Source: UBA5859 sp041940025 (GTDB lineage: Bacteria; Pseudomonadota; Gammaproteobacteria; UBA5859). Taken from it: a stretch of 64,000 nt of DNA. Shown piece after piece: positions 35,658 to 44,446 of the stretch (positions are counted from its first letter, which is position 1; each line of letters starts with the position of its first letter). Under the pieces are notes generated by a model. The model was not told the origin of the DNA, ran no database searches, and saw only the letters and a list, made by a program, of their open reading frames with translations. A program made the translations under genes and the position numbers. The stretch is from assembly GCA_041940025.1 (NCBI GenBank), contig JBGTSY010000004.1, positions 1 through 64,000 on the forward strand, written 5' to 3'.

Positions 35658-35728
35658 AGAGGACCTTTTGTATCCCAGCATCTGTCAAGAATTCCAAGCA
35701 TCCATATCTATTAGAGTTTGAGCCACTA

Positions 35729-36679
35729 CTAGCCCCCTTTTTGCCCTCTGGTGGTGGCGATATTGAGAGTCATCACGCAATCTTTATAGCGCATTGGGTT
35801 GGCAACTACCGCATCCAATTTCTTGCCAGCAGGACCTCTGATTACCAGTTGGCCCGACTCCATCTCTAATATGTGCTTTTCAAAGGCCGTTTTTAAGCTA
35901 AGCTCACGAATCGGTTTAGTTCCTCGTTTACTAATGCCCGGATAAATACCACCATCTATGGATGTGTTAGGCTTCTGTCGTTGACAATCACTAGAATACT
36001 CGATCACATCGCCATCAAATAACGAAAGAGGCTTCCCTGTTTTTGACATCAGCGGCACCACCGCATTTTGCCCCGCAAAGGACACCTTCGCTAACATCAC
36101 CCTATATTCTGGCTGGTACGCAGTCGGCTTAGATTTAACTTGAGCTTTAGTCGAATCAGGCTTTTTCTGTGCCGAAATTTTTGATGAATTATTAGCTTGG
36201 GACAGTGGAAATTTGTTTTTTTTTGCTTGAGGACGAGAATAGGCTACCGGTGCTTTTTTTGTCTCCTGATTGTGAGTCCCCGCCAATTCCTTCATCACAG
36301 AACTTAATGTAAGTTCTAATGCAGTTAACTGTGAAACCGAGAATTCACCATCCTTCGCTTTTAACGCCTGCGTTAATGTGTTTAATTGGTTCAATGTGGC
36401 TTCTATCCCGTCACTTTGCTCTAGCACAGTCTTCAACTCTTCGATCTCTAGTTGCAATGTAGAAATTGTCTGTATTTGCGATTCGAGCTTGTGTTCTGCT
36501 TCTACCAAACGGTCTTCTGCCTGCAAAAAGTAATATAGGAAAAACCCCGCCGAGATAACTACGATGGAAAATAAAGCGAATTTTCTCGTTTCATCTCGCC
36601 CCGCCGCAAGAGGGATAAAGGCGACGATTCCAGCGACCAAAATCAAAGTGATGACAACGATCATTATCCAAATATTCAT
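35729..36679 (-). CDS. membrane-anchored coiled-coil protein of unknown function
   Basis: Protein of 316 residues with two N-terminal membrane helices (about 4-24 and 34-51). A coiled coil (about 54-92) with regular Leu/Glu heptads and a Lys/Ser/Gln-rich linker (about 135-190) follow. The compact C-terminal domain begins near YRVMLAKVSFAGQNAVVPL. Two Cys (in SSDCQRQ and RYKDCVM) may form a disulfide if the domain is periplasmic. No family recognised. It follows the HAD gene on the same strand after about 75 bases. Confidence 0.6.
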   Translation of the reverse strand: MNIWIMIVVITLILVAGIVAFIPLAAGRDETRKFALFSIVVISAGFFLYYFLQAEDRLVEAEHKLESQIQTISTLQLEIEELKTVLEQSDGIEATLNQLNTLTQALKAKDGEFSVSQLTALELTLSSVMKELAGTHNQETKKAPVAYSRPQAKKNKFPLSQANNSSKISAQKKPDSTKAQVKSKPTAYQPEYRVMLAKVSFAGQNAVVPLMSKTGKPLSLFDGDVIEYSSDCQRQKPNTSIDGGIYPGISKRGTKPIRELSLKTAFEKHILEMESGQLVIRGPAGKKLDAVVANPMRYKDCVMTLNIATTRGQKGG

Positions 36680-36753
36680 TCAATCATGCCCCAACCTGAG
36701 CGGATTTCGCAGTTTTGTCTATCGTATGAAGCTGGTTGCCAGACCAAAGGTGG

Positions 36754-37554
36754 TTAAACTCCGTATAATGAATTCACTAACTCTTTAAATTCCTTAAAAT
36801 TCTGCACCACTTGATCAGGTTTGTGTGGATGAAGTGCGGTGTCGGGAAAAATCTTTTCAATCCATTCGTCTGTCCAACCGGCACCATTAAAAAATATACT
36901 AGTAATGCCTGCTTCCTTTGCCGACACTGTATCGGTGGTGCTATCCCCAACATACCAAACCTCTGCACCCACCGTCACGCCTAAATTCTCTAACGCGAGA
37001 AAAATGGGATCTGGCGCTGGCTTTCTATGTGCCACATCCCCCCCGCAGACGATGGTATCGAACAGATGTGTCCAGCCCGTGCCATCAATGATAGCCAACT
37101 CGTGCTCTAAAAACTCTCTATCTCGATTGGTCAATACACCTGTCTGAATGCCTAGGGATCGCACCTGCTCCAGCATTTCCCGCTCACCTTCCTCAAAAGG
37201 GTGCACCTCACCATAATGATCTCTATAGCACTCATTAAAAGCGCGATGGGCAATATGCTTGGCCTCTCGATCGGAACCAAATAAAACTTCGAAAATATCG
37301 GTTCGTGAAATCTTCCTATCCCGCTTTATCTTAGGATGGAGCTGTTTTTCCCGCTGCACATATTTAACCAACTTAGCATCATCAATTGTTTTACTATCTT
37401 CCTCAGTCACCAGCTTTTCTAGCAGACCGAGTTCTTCCAGTTTCGGTAACATATCGTCCACAGCATGATACATGGCATCCAAGGTATCCACTAAGGTAGC
37501 ATGCCAATCAAACAAAATGACCGTTGGTTTTGTTAATTTGACCTCTTTCATCAT
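36754..37554 (-). CDS. HAD-superfamily hydrolase with DxH motif I
   Basis: Protein of 266 residues with a phosphoglycolate-phosphatase-like layout. Motif I is ILFDWHATLVDT: the nucleophile Asp16 is present, but the usual second Asp (acid/base) is His18. Motif II is GVLTNRD, motif III is GGDVAHRKPAPDP, and motif IV is YVGDSTTDTVSA. Loss of the second Asp is known in phosphonatases, where Ala occurs, so substrate chemistry may be unusual. It is 20 bases downstream of the membrane-associated methyltransferase gene and part of the compact cluster 36754-40684. Confidence 0.8.
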   Translation of the reverse strand: MMKEVKLTKPTVILFDWHATLVDTLDAMYHAVDDMLPKLEELGLLEKLVTEEDSKTIDDAKLVKYVQREKQLHPKIKRDRKISRTDIFEVLFGSDREAKHIAHRAFNECYRDHYGEVHPFEEGEREMLEQVRSLGIQTGVLTNRDREFLEHELAIIDGTGWTHLFDTIVCGGDVAHRKPAPDPIFLALENLGVTVGAEVWYVGDSTTDTVSAKEAGITSIFFNGAGWTDEWIEKIFPDTALHPHKPDQVVQNFKEFKELVNSLYGV

Positions 37555-37574
37555 GTTTCCATTTCTATCGCCAT

Positions 37575-38381
37575 TTATTTTTTAATCTGAGGAATACCGA
37601 TGAGGTAAGTCAGCCGCATTTTTGGACCAAAAAAGAATGGGCGATGTGCCACCTGCCCTATCTCGAAACGGTACTCTTCTGATTCCAGATCTCGCGTCAG
37701 TATTCTTAACTCTCGAGGCGAATAAGTGCGCCAACACGAGGCGAAACCATCCCAGGCAAACAACAGAGGGGCGATAGGAATGATGTAGGTAAAAAATAAC
37801 TTTTGCGCGGAGAGACGGCCTGAAAAAGGCGTCAACAACAGCGCAGCAAAAAAAACTGCGAATGGCACCATGAGGATAATCAGCCAATGACGTTCTTGGC
37901 CCTCAAAAGCACCAATGCCCACTCTTTTGTCCACAGCGTCGGTCAAAATCTTTTTCGCGTCTTGTGGACGAAAATGATGCAAGCCCGTGAAGATAGTGCG
38001 AAAACCCTGCAAATCTCCGGGAACATCAAAGGCACTGGTTGACTCCATGCGGCCCGTAATTTGTCGATTGGTTCGCTCGGCAAGTGTGCTGAAAGCTTCC
38101 TGATTGGGATAGAGATCAGTCAGAGTTACCTGTATCTCTTGACCTTTGCCATTGATGACCTTGATTAACCCTGGCCAAGGTCCACCACCCCCAGAACAGA
38201 GATCCACTACCCGCGTGCTCTCTGTTTGACGCAACCCATGAATGATTTTATCCACGATAGGATGGTAGAGTTTGACAAGTTTTTCCACTAGCTGGAGATG
38301 ATCAGTAATATAATTACGAAACAATTTCGGACACCAAGCCTGATCTTCCCATTCAAATAGGTGCAATCTGTCCATCACCAT
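37575..38381 (-). CDS. class I SAM-dependent methyltransferase with C-terminal membrane segments
   Basis: Protein of 268 residues. SAM motif I is VVDLCSGGGGPWPGL, and TLTDLYPNQEAF carries the acidic residue of the second strand. After the Rossmann part, two hydrophobic segments (about 164-182 and 190-207) suggest membrane association and a lipid-like substrate. GGAG lies eight bases before Met3 and only two before Met1, so the start may be six bases further in. It belongs to the compact cluster with a flavoenzyme and a HAD protein. Confidence 0.72.
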   Translation of the reverse strand: MVMDRLHLFEWEDQAWCPKLFRNYITDHLQLVEKLVKLYHPIVDKIIHGLRQTESTRVVDLCSGGGGPWPGLIKVINGKGQEIQVTLTDLYPNQEAFSTLAERTNRQITGRMESTSAFDVPGDLQGFRTIFTGLHHFRPQDAKKILTDAVDKRVGIGAFEGQERHWLIILMVPFAVFFAALLLTPFSGRLSAQKLFFTYIIPIAPLLFAWDGFASCWRTYSPRELRILTRDLESEEYRFEIGQVAHRPFFFGPKMRLTYLIGIPQIKK

Positions 38382-38398
38382 GACTCCTTCGTTTCTAA

Positions 38399-38659
38399 TT
38401 AGTTTTTATAATATCTGCAATAGGGATGGCGACAGCTATCCGCAGCAGGTGTGATTGGCTCACAAGCAATCTCTCTAAGTTTAGTATGCGTGATGTTCGA
38501 ACATCCAGCAGAAACTAATAAGGGAATTAATAACAAAGACTTATTAAAGTCTCTTCGAGTGCAACCTGGACAACGGCGTCGTGAAGTATGGCTCGAGTCG
38601 GATTGCTTCTGGATAGCATAGGGATCTGCCTGATCACTAAAGGGATCACATGGTTCCAT
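38399..38659 (-). CDS. small probable Tat-exported lipoprotein, Cys-rich
   Basis: An 86-residue protein. A 33-residue N-region with CPGC leads into TRRDFNKSLLLIPLLVSAGC, which combines a twin-arginine motif (RRDFNK) with a lipobox ending at Cys53. The mature part is only about 34 residues and ends with SCRHPYCRYYKN, with three further Cys. Its start overlaps the end of the flavoenzyme gene by 14 bases and AGAGGTG lies about ten bases upstream, supporting translation in the cluster. The long N-region before a Tat motif is unusual; no family recognised. Confidence 0.6.
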   Translation of the reverse strand: MEPCDPFSDQADPYAIQKQSDSSHTSRRRCPGCTRRDFNKSLLLIPLLVSAGCSNITHTKLREIACEPITPAADSCRHPYCRYYKN

Positions 38660-40124
38660 TTGTTTGTAACACCTCTAGAACAGATTTTGCCGCTTGATTG
38701 CCAGACACCACTGCACCCTCCATGCAAATAAGATCGACAGGGTTTGCCACCCAATCTCCCGCTAAAAACATATTATGAAATGGGGTCAATGGCCCAGCTC
38801 GAAATTGTTGTACTCCTGGCTCACACAACATCAATCGCTCATGTGCACTTCGATTACGATGAAATTCGCGATACATTATCTCTGCAGCACGAATATCTCC
38901 GAATCCCTTAATAGAAGAAAAATGCTCAATGGTATGGTTAATGATCTCGTCGTCAGACCATTGCTCAAAACCATTTTCCTGACCGACAAATACCAAGACC
39001 GAACCGATTTCCGGATCGTCGCGATATTGCTGCCAATAGGATTTCATATTGGTACAAATCCCAAGTGGCGCCGGCAGCCCAAATACCGGACCGGTGAAAT
39101 CCCCCACCACTTTTTTAGTCATGATAGTGAGTGACAAAGTCACAGCAGATCGTAAGCGGCTAATTCTATCAAAATAGGCTGACTGCCACATAATTCGATT
39201 CTCTTCATTGAGCTGCACCAGATTTGGCTGGGGCATTGTGGAAATAAGAAAATCAAAATCCCGTTTGATGGTTGCCGAACCTGCCAGCTCCGGCACTCTA
39301 TTCGGCCAGGGCTGTTGGCCATGGTTATGGTTGCGGTCGTCCGGACGAGCAACGCGCACGCCGGTGATTTTTCTATCCTGCCACTGTAGATCTGTCACGA
39401 CCTGGTAAGGAGATAGCTTACCGCCCAGAGACTCTATGTAACGTGCAATCGGATCCCAGAGTATCTCACTGTAGCCCCCCGATAAAACAAACTGTTCAGA
39501 ATTAGATTGGCTATTCATGAATTTGAGCGTCTGCAGTACATGATAAGCACTGACGGATTCCGGATAATTAAAATAAGCCTCACGAAAAAAACGAAACAGA
39601 CCATATTCCATCACATGAGGACGTAACCCCTTATGGAAGGCGTAGGTACGAAAACAGACATCATCGTGTGCTTTTAGGTCGGACTTACTGGACAACGCCT
39701 CAAAATAGGCCTGGCGCATGAATCGCATAAAATTTCGACGTTCCGGTCGGGGAAAAGCGTCCCACAACAAGAAATGCTGCATCAGCTCCACCGGCTTTCC
39801 CTTGCCCACTACCCGACTCAATCCGCCCGTACGGGTATTATAAACGTGGCTCAGACCGTCCATCGAGTGCAGTGTTTTGAGAGGGTCGATTCCAGCGTGG
39901 ATCATCAATTGCTTCAAATTTTGATAGAAGCCTAAAATCATGTGCCAGCCATGCTCCACCAAATGGCCGTCTTCTCCTTTCCAGGACGCCGCTTTTCCAC
40001 CCAAATGGTGTCCCATCCATAACAGCTCCACATCGATGCCACCTGCTTCTAGCAGTGTCGCTGCCGCCGCCAATCCAGCCGGACCAGCGCCTATCACTAG
40101 TACCTTAGGACGTGCGCCATTCAA
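38646..40124 (-). CDS. FAD-dependent oxidoreductase, phytoene-desaturase-like
   Basis: About 492 residues. The dinucleotide fold is VLVIGAGPAGLAAAATLLEAGG, and the C-terminal FAD contact is MFLAGDWVANPVDLICMEGAV followed by SGNQAAKSVL, as in carotenoid/squalene desaturases and related amine oxidases. The frame is open to ATG 40214, but that would overlap the previous gene by 94 bases. TTG 40124, with GGGGA seven bases upstream and overlapping the previous stop as TTGA, leads straight into the FAD motif. The substrate is unknown; no carotenoid synthase genes are near. Confidence 0.82.
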   Translation of the reverse strand: MNGARPKVLVIGAGPAGLAAAATLLEAGGIDVELLWMGHHLGGKAASWKGEDGHLVEHGWHMILGFYQNLKQLMIHAGIDPLKTLHSMDGLSHVYNTRTGGLSRVVGKGKPVELMQHFLLWDAFPRPERRNFMRFMRQAYFEALSSKSDLKAHDDVCFRTYAFHKGLRPHVMEYGLFRFFREAYFNYPESVSAYHVLQTLKFMNSQSNSEQFVLSGGYSEILWDPIARYIESLGGKLSPYQVVTDLQWQDRKITGVRVARPDDRNHNHGQQPWPNRVPELAGSATIKRDFDFLISTMPQPNLVQLNEENRIMWQSAYFDRISRLRSAVTLSLTIMTKKVVGDFTGPVFGLPAPLGICTNMKSYWQQYRDDPEIGSVLVFVGQENGFEQWSDDEIINHTIEHFSSIKGFGDIRAAEIMYREFHRNRSAHERLMLCEPGVQQFRAGPLTPFHNMFLAGDWVANPVDLICMEGAVVSGNQAAKSVLEVLQTNGTM

Positions 40125-40684
40125 AAGAGAATCCCCAAACTCAGTGACATTAAGTCCCGACGCCGTCGTGATCCTAAGCCACGACCATCGAGTGTCGTAT
40201 CTGCTTTTCGCCACTGCATGTGTAGGAAAGTAAAACTATTGAAATGGTAATCTATGGCGACACCCAGAGCTGTTTCGATTGCCGCATCCGGTTTTGAGGA
40301 AATCAAATCAGCAAAGGCGATTCCTGCCTCTGCATATAAACTTAAGTTGACTGCGCGTTGCGGAAACAGGTGATACGCTGCGCCAAGTCCAAATCCGGTT
40401 TGCGAAAACCCCACCGAATTAGAGCGCCATTCCGAATAAAATAGAGTTCTGATACTAGTGTGATGACTTATCATACGCTGCAGATTGAGTATTAAAAACG
40501 AATCTTGTCGATCCGGCCTCACTTCCCCAAGCCCAATCATAGCATGCATCTGTCCCGCGCTATTGCCTTTTTCTAACACAAGATTAGGCCCGCGATTGTG
40601 GCTTTCTTCTTCTAGATTAGGCGCTGCCAACACCCCTTGCGACAAGCAAATGAAGATATAGAAAATATGTTTTCTGATATCCAT
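40121..40684 (-). CDS. small outer-membrane beta-barrel-type protein
   Basis: Protein of 187 residues with a signal peptide (cleavage after VLAA) and alternating hydrophobic strands, ending in LMSLSLGILF with the C-terminal Phe typical of outer-membrane proteins. The size and strand pattern recall PagL-type lipid A deacylases, but the His-Ser motif of that family is not evident. Its stop overlaps the probable TTG start of the flavoenzyme gene, so it is probably the first gene of the cluster. Confidence 0.6.
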   Translation of the reverse strand: MDIRKHIFYIFICLSQGVLAAPNLEEESHNRGPNLVLEKGNSAGQMHAMIGLGEVRPDRQDSFLILNLQRMISHHTSIRTLFYSEWRSNSVGFSQTGFGLGAAYHLFPQRAVNLSLYAEAGIAFADLISSKPDAAIETALGVAIDYHFNSFTFLHMQWRKADTTLDGRGLGSRRRRDLMSLSLGILF

Positions 40685-41030
40685 ATCAATTAATACACAT
40701 TACACAAATGAAAAACCAATAAGGAAATAAACTAATAGTAGCTAATCCCGCAACCTCCCAATTCTATTGGCAACAATTATAAGGAACTTCTCTAACACTT
40801 CACAGTTTTCATGACCCCTCTGCTTGGCACTCTTGTCTGTTCCTCCAACTACAATATACTGAATATCCCGTCAATAATAACCAATAAAACATAACATTTA
40901 ATTAATAATTTAGTGCTACAGAATCCCTCAAAAACATAAAACTTCATGTTAATGAAATGCTGTTTAGGTCGCTAAGAAAACATAGGCAATAAATAGCCTT
41001 CCTCTCTTAACTAATCTATTGGGGTATTAA
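40685..41030. other. intergenic region between divergent units
   Basis: AT-rich, no gene. It should hold promoters for the leftward cluster and the rightward small lipoprotein gene; no clear box pair. Confidence 0.6.
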
Positions 41031-41153
41031 ATGAAAATTTTAAAAAAATCCATGATCACACTATTATTAATGAGCACCCTCGCTTTAGGGGGATGTGTTT
41101 CTGATTTATGCACCTTGCTTGGTGTGAGTCCGCTTCTTTGCGGATTTCTATAA
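41031..41153 (+). CDS. 40-residue lipoprotein
   Basis: ATG 41031 starts MKILKKSMITLLLMSTLALG followed by GCVSDLCTLLGVSPLLCGFL. A basic n-region, hydrophobic core and lipobox LALGGC give a mature peptide of about 19 residues with Cys22 as lipid site and two more Cys. GGGG lies seven bases upstream. A strong terminator follows 36 bases after the stop, which supports a genuine transcription unit. Function unknown; too short for most gene finders. Confidence 0.65.
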   Translation: MKILKKSMITLLLMSTLALGGCVSDLCTLLGVSPLLCGFL

Positions 41154-41189
41154 AAACTCTGTTATCGACTTGTCTTAACACTTTTGCCA

Positions 41190-41229
41190 TTGAGCGATCT
41201 CTTTCAACGAGATCGCTCAACTATTTTTT
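41190..41229 (+). terminator. rho-independent terminator after the small lipoprotein gene
   Basis: Perfect 12-bp stem TTGAGCGATCTC/GAGATCGCTCAA with a seven-base loop followed by CTATTTTTT. The T run overlaps the regA stop codon on the other strand. The hairpin could also end regBA, although the minus side lacks a T run. Confidence 0.88.
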
Positions 41230-41772
41230 AACGGGTTTCTTGGCTAATTTTCGTTGTAAGGTTCTGCGATGCATATTAAGCTGTCTCGCTGTCTTAGATA
41301 TGTTTCCTCCGTTTTCTGCTAACACTCGTTGGATATGCTCCCACTCTAAACGCTCCAACGACATGGTAGGCGCATTGGTCTGTGTATTTAGTTTGATAGA
41401 ATCATCCAACAACGCAGTCAAAATTTCCTTCACATTGGCAGGCTTGGGCAAATAATTCGTTGCGCCCATCTTGATTGCCTCAACGGCGGTGGCAATACTG
41501 GCGTATCCAGTCAATATCAATATGCGCACTGCATGATTATTTTTTTTTAACTCCGGAATTAAACTTAAGCTCGATCCACTTCCCAGTTTGAGATCAAGGA
41601 TCGCCAACTGAAATGGTCGCTTATTGATGTGAGACATCGCAACATCAATACTCTCCGCCTCAAAAATTGCGAAACCGTTACGGGTTAAGCCTTCAGATAA
41701 GAGACGGCGAAATAAGGGATCGTCCTCTACTACCAATATTTCCTGCGTTTGCTGAAGATTAGACTGATGCAT
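41221..41772 (-). CDS. regA: redox response regulator RegA/PrrA/ActR
   Basis: Protein of 183 residues: a receiver domain with VVEDD, phospho-acceptor Asp60 (AILDLKLGSG) and Lys110 (LPKPANVKE), then a Fis-type helix-turn-helix. The C-terminal EWEHIQRVLAENGGNISKTA and LNMHRRTLQRKLAKKP are nearly the invariant RegA DNA-binding sequence. Family members control respiration, carbon and nitrogen metabolism in response to quinone redox state. The start overlaps the kinase stop as TAATG, so the pair is translationally coupled. Confidence 0.93.
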   Translation of the reverse strand: MHQSNLQQTQEILVVEDDPLFRRLLSEGLTRNGFAIFEAESIDVAMSHINKRPFQLAILDLKLGSGSSLSLIPELKKNNHAVRILILTGYASIATAVEAIKMGATNYLPKPANVKEILTALLDDSIKLNTQTNAPTMSLERLEWEHIQRVLAENGGNISKTARQLNMHRRTLQRKLAKKPVKK

Positions 41773-43007
41773 TAGCCCTCTTTATTATGTAACGTTAATG
41801 TGACAGCGGTACCACGATGCGGCAAATTAGCTACGTCCAGATTGCCTCCCACACGCTCGATCGCCGCATAAGCCAAGAATAATCCGATACCTATTCCGCT
41901 AGGTTTCGTTGAGATAAAGGGCTTTCCCAGCTCTTCAATCTTCTCTTGAGAAAATCCCGGTCCATCGTCTTTAATCATTATCTTACTGACGGACTCCGAC
42001 CAGGTTACGTTCACTTCCACAGGATTCTCGCTCGCATCCGCGGCATTATTCAAAATATTGAGTATCGCCTGTTGCAACGCAATGGGGTGTTTCACCATAG
42101 GAACTGCTTCACAACCTTCATAATGAATATGCCATCTGGCATTGGGTCTGATCAATACCCATTGCTCTAACACAGTTTTCATAAACGCATCAATTGGCAC
42201 CTGTGCCTCGGTTTGCGCCACGCTCCCTAATATGGACAACGATTTTAGCTTGCTTCGACAAACATCAATCTGTGATTCCATCAATCTCAATGTCTCTGCC
42301 TCGTTCGTTAATTCGATAGAATTCTCTAACTGTTCAATCAAAATACTTAAAGATGCCAATGGTGTCCCCAATTCATGTGCAGTAGAGGCCGCAAGAATAC
42401 CGGTAGCCAGGATTTGCTCGTCTCTTACCGCGCTTTCTCTCTCTTCGTTTAATAATCGTTGTTGCTGTCGGAGGTTATGCGACATGCGCGCCACCACTGC
42501 ACCCAGTATCAGTGCCACCACCAAAAAATTTGCCCACATTCCCCACAAATGCCAATTAAATTCTTGCTCGTGGTGCGAACCCAACGGTTGTATCCACATG
42601 AGAAAACTATATCCTGCAATGGACAAAAGCACGGTTAACCATGCAATTTTTTGAGAAAGAAATGCAGTACTCATGGCGATTAAAACCACATAGTAGGAAA
42701 CGAAAGGATTTGCCGCACCGCCGGAAAAAAATAAAAACAGAGTTAATAACAATACGTCTATCGCTATATAAGCTGATAGTTCTAGTTCACTAATTCTCAG
42801 GGTTAACTTAGGTCTTATCCATATTAAAAAAATACTAAATATACCATATGCAGCTGTGGCTAATATTAATTCAATAGGAAGCTCAAGTTGAAGCAGTTCA
42901 CTACCAACCAAGTAGATAATGAAGGCCGATGCCAAGGTCAATATTCGAATGAATACTAACCGGTTCAATAAAGAGGCTTCAGGAGACTCTGAGAATCTAA
43001 AACTCAC
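41772..43007 (-). CDS. regB: redox-sensing histidine kinase RegB/PrrB/ActS
   Basis: Protein of 411 residues with about six membrane helices. The quinone-binding heptapeptide GGAANPF (96-102) matches the RegB consensus GGxxNPF. The phospho-acceptor is His211 in STAHELGTPLASL, the group-specific H-box. Cys250 in QIDVCRSKL is the likely redox cysteine. The ATPase domain has NILNNAADAS, DDGPGFS and GIGIGLFLAY. Together with RegA it should sense the oxidation state of the quinone pool, which matters to a cell whose CuMMO takes electrons from that pool. Confidence 0.93.
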   Translation of the reverse strand: MSFRFSESPEASLLNRLVFIRILTLASAFIIYLVGSELLQLELPIELILATAAYGIFSIFLIWIRPKLTLRISELELSAYIAIDVLLLTLFLFFSGGAANPFVSYYVVLIAMSTAFLSQKIAWLTVLLSIAGYSFLMWIQPLGSHHEQEFNWHLWGMWANFLVVALILGAVVARMSHNLRQQQRLLNEERESAVRDEQILATGILAASTAHELGTPLASLSILIEQLENSIELTNEAETLRLMESQIDVCRSKLKSLSILGSVAQTEAQVPIDAFMKTVLEQWVLIRPNARWHIHYEGCEAVPMVKHPIALQQAILNILNNAADASENPVEVNVTWSESVSKIMIKDDGPGFSQEKIEELGKPFISTKPSGIGIGLFLAYAAIERVGGNLDVANLPHRGTAVTLTLHNKEG

Positions 43008-43155
43008 GATTTGATTTGGTCCAACTGAAACTAAAATTTGGCCGCGGAGTTTGCGGTGGGCTAGACTTCAATCTGGCGTTCGCTAATGTCCGCCTACACA
43101 CTGCGTCTTGTTTATTCATGTGATACCAAAATCCTCATTATATTGGTCTGAACAA

Positions 43156-44226
43156 CTAGGGAATAGAAACCACTAGGTTCCGTTTTGGCGCACTCCCAGT
43201 AGGTAGCTGCTTCACTATATTTTTCCCCTGTGCATCGATAACCACCACTCGATCGACATCCTTAAGTGCAACAAACGCATACTGTCCCTGATCATCAAAG
43301 GTCAGCCAATATCCGGTTCCAGGTAGTGGGATCTGTATCATCTCCCTCATTTCGGGACTATTGATCTCATGTATGGACAGTGTTGAACCACAGGTGGACC
43401 ATATTTCGTCATGTTTTGGCCGCAGTGCAAGACCATGGCACCTTTTAAAACCGTCCGAGGTCAACCAACCCAAAGGTTTGAAGGGGATGAACCATCCTAA
43501 CTGTCCAGAATGCCTGATGCTAGCCATAATCTTTCTAGATTGTGTGTTTGCCACCTGAAACCCGAACAATCCGTCAATATGTTGATATAGGCGATTGCCA
43601 TCAAACGAAAGCGCCGGTGGACGGGGAGAATCATCAAATCGTATTTTGCCGACTTTGGTGTGATCATTTTGAATGTCGACTATTGTCACAGTACCCAACG
43701 GCCCCAATGGAGATAGATAAGCCCAACGCCCATCCGCTGAGATCTGAGTATTGTGGGGGTACCAGCCGGTCCAAATACGTTTCACTACTTGACGTTTTAC
43801 TAGGTCAATCACCCAATAAAACCCATCACGACAGGGAATATATGCCCACTGGCCATCTGGAGTCACTGCTAATGCCTGCGGTTTACGGCCCACTTTGATT
43901 CTGTGCATAATGGTGCGGGTAGTTGGCTCCACCCACAATAGTTCACGGCTTTTCTCCACCGTGATCCAAATATATTTTTTTTCGTTCGCAGTAGCGATGC
44001 CATGTGGATGCCCGCCAACAGTCACTTTATCTAAGAGAGTCCAATCGTTGAGGCTATAGACATAAACGTCATCTCCTTGGGAGTTGGTTTGCCAAAGCTG
44101 TTGTGCAGTAAACGACGATTGGCCCCACATCAGAAGAATCACAAACATCGAAAAATAAACCAATCGGTAAGTATCAGCGCAAATTAGTAAGGCTCTAAAC
44201 AATGGAATCTCTCGAATATAGATCAA
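43156..44226 (-). CDS. exported YncE-like beta-propeller protein
   Basis: Protein of 356 residues with an N-terminal hydrophobic segment (about 22-37) and then repeated propeller blades. Each blade ends in strands such as DKVTVGGHPHGIATANE, RIKVGRKPQALAVTPDGQWAY and RIWTGWYPHNTQISADGRWAY. This repeat is typical of YVTN/YncE-type seven-bladed propellers of the periplasm. Such proteins often bind metal cofactors or partner proteins; the role here is unknown. It lies upstream of regB on the same strand, 148 bases away. Confidence 0.78.
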   Translation of the reverse strand: MIYIREIPLFRALLICADTYRLVYFSMFVILLMWGQSSFTAQQLWQTNSQGDDVYVYSLNDWTLLDKVTVGGHPHGIATANEKKYIWITVEKSRELLWVEPTTRTIMHRIKVGRKPQALAVTPDGQWAYIPCRDGFYWVIDLVKRQVVKRIWTGWYPHNTQISADGRWAYLSPLGPLGTVTIVDIQNDHTKVGKIRFDDSPRPPALSFDGNRLYQHIDGLFGFQVANTQSRKIMASIRHSGQLGWFIPFKPLGWLTSDGFKRCHGLALRPKHDEIWSTCGSTLSIHEINSPEMREMIQIPLPGTGYWLTFDDQGQYAFVALKDVDRVVVIDAQGKNIVKQLPTGSAPKRNLVVSIP

Positions 44227-44446
44227 TCACGCGCCAATCTTAAGCGATTTTCGATGACAGATAAAATATCCCTTCAGAAATGATTTCTAATGGCGATAGT
44301 TAAAACATCCCAAATGAAACCCCCATCTTTCTAGGGCTGATCCGTTACCTCATCTTGTAGCTGCCCTTGTCCAACTGAAACTCTTCTAGATTTAATCCAT
44401 GTAGCTTTATTACTAACTGTCCAATAGGACACAATGGAGGAGTATT

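Noticed and set aside
42142..42654. 170-codon open frame opposite regB
   Set aside because: Antisense shadow; Cys/Ser-rich with no domain, inside an unambiguous RegB.
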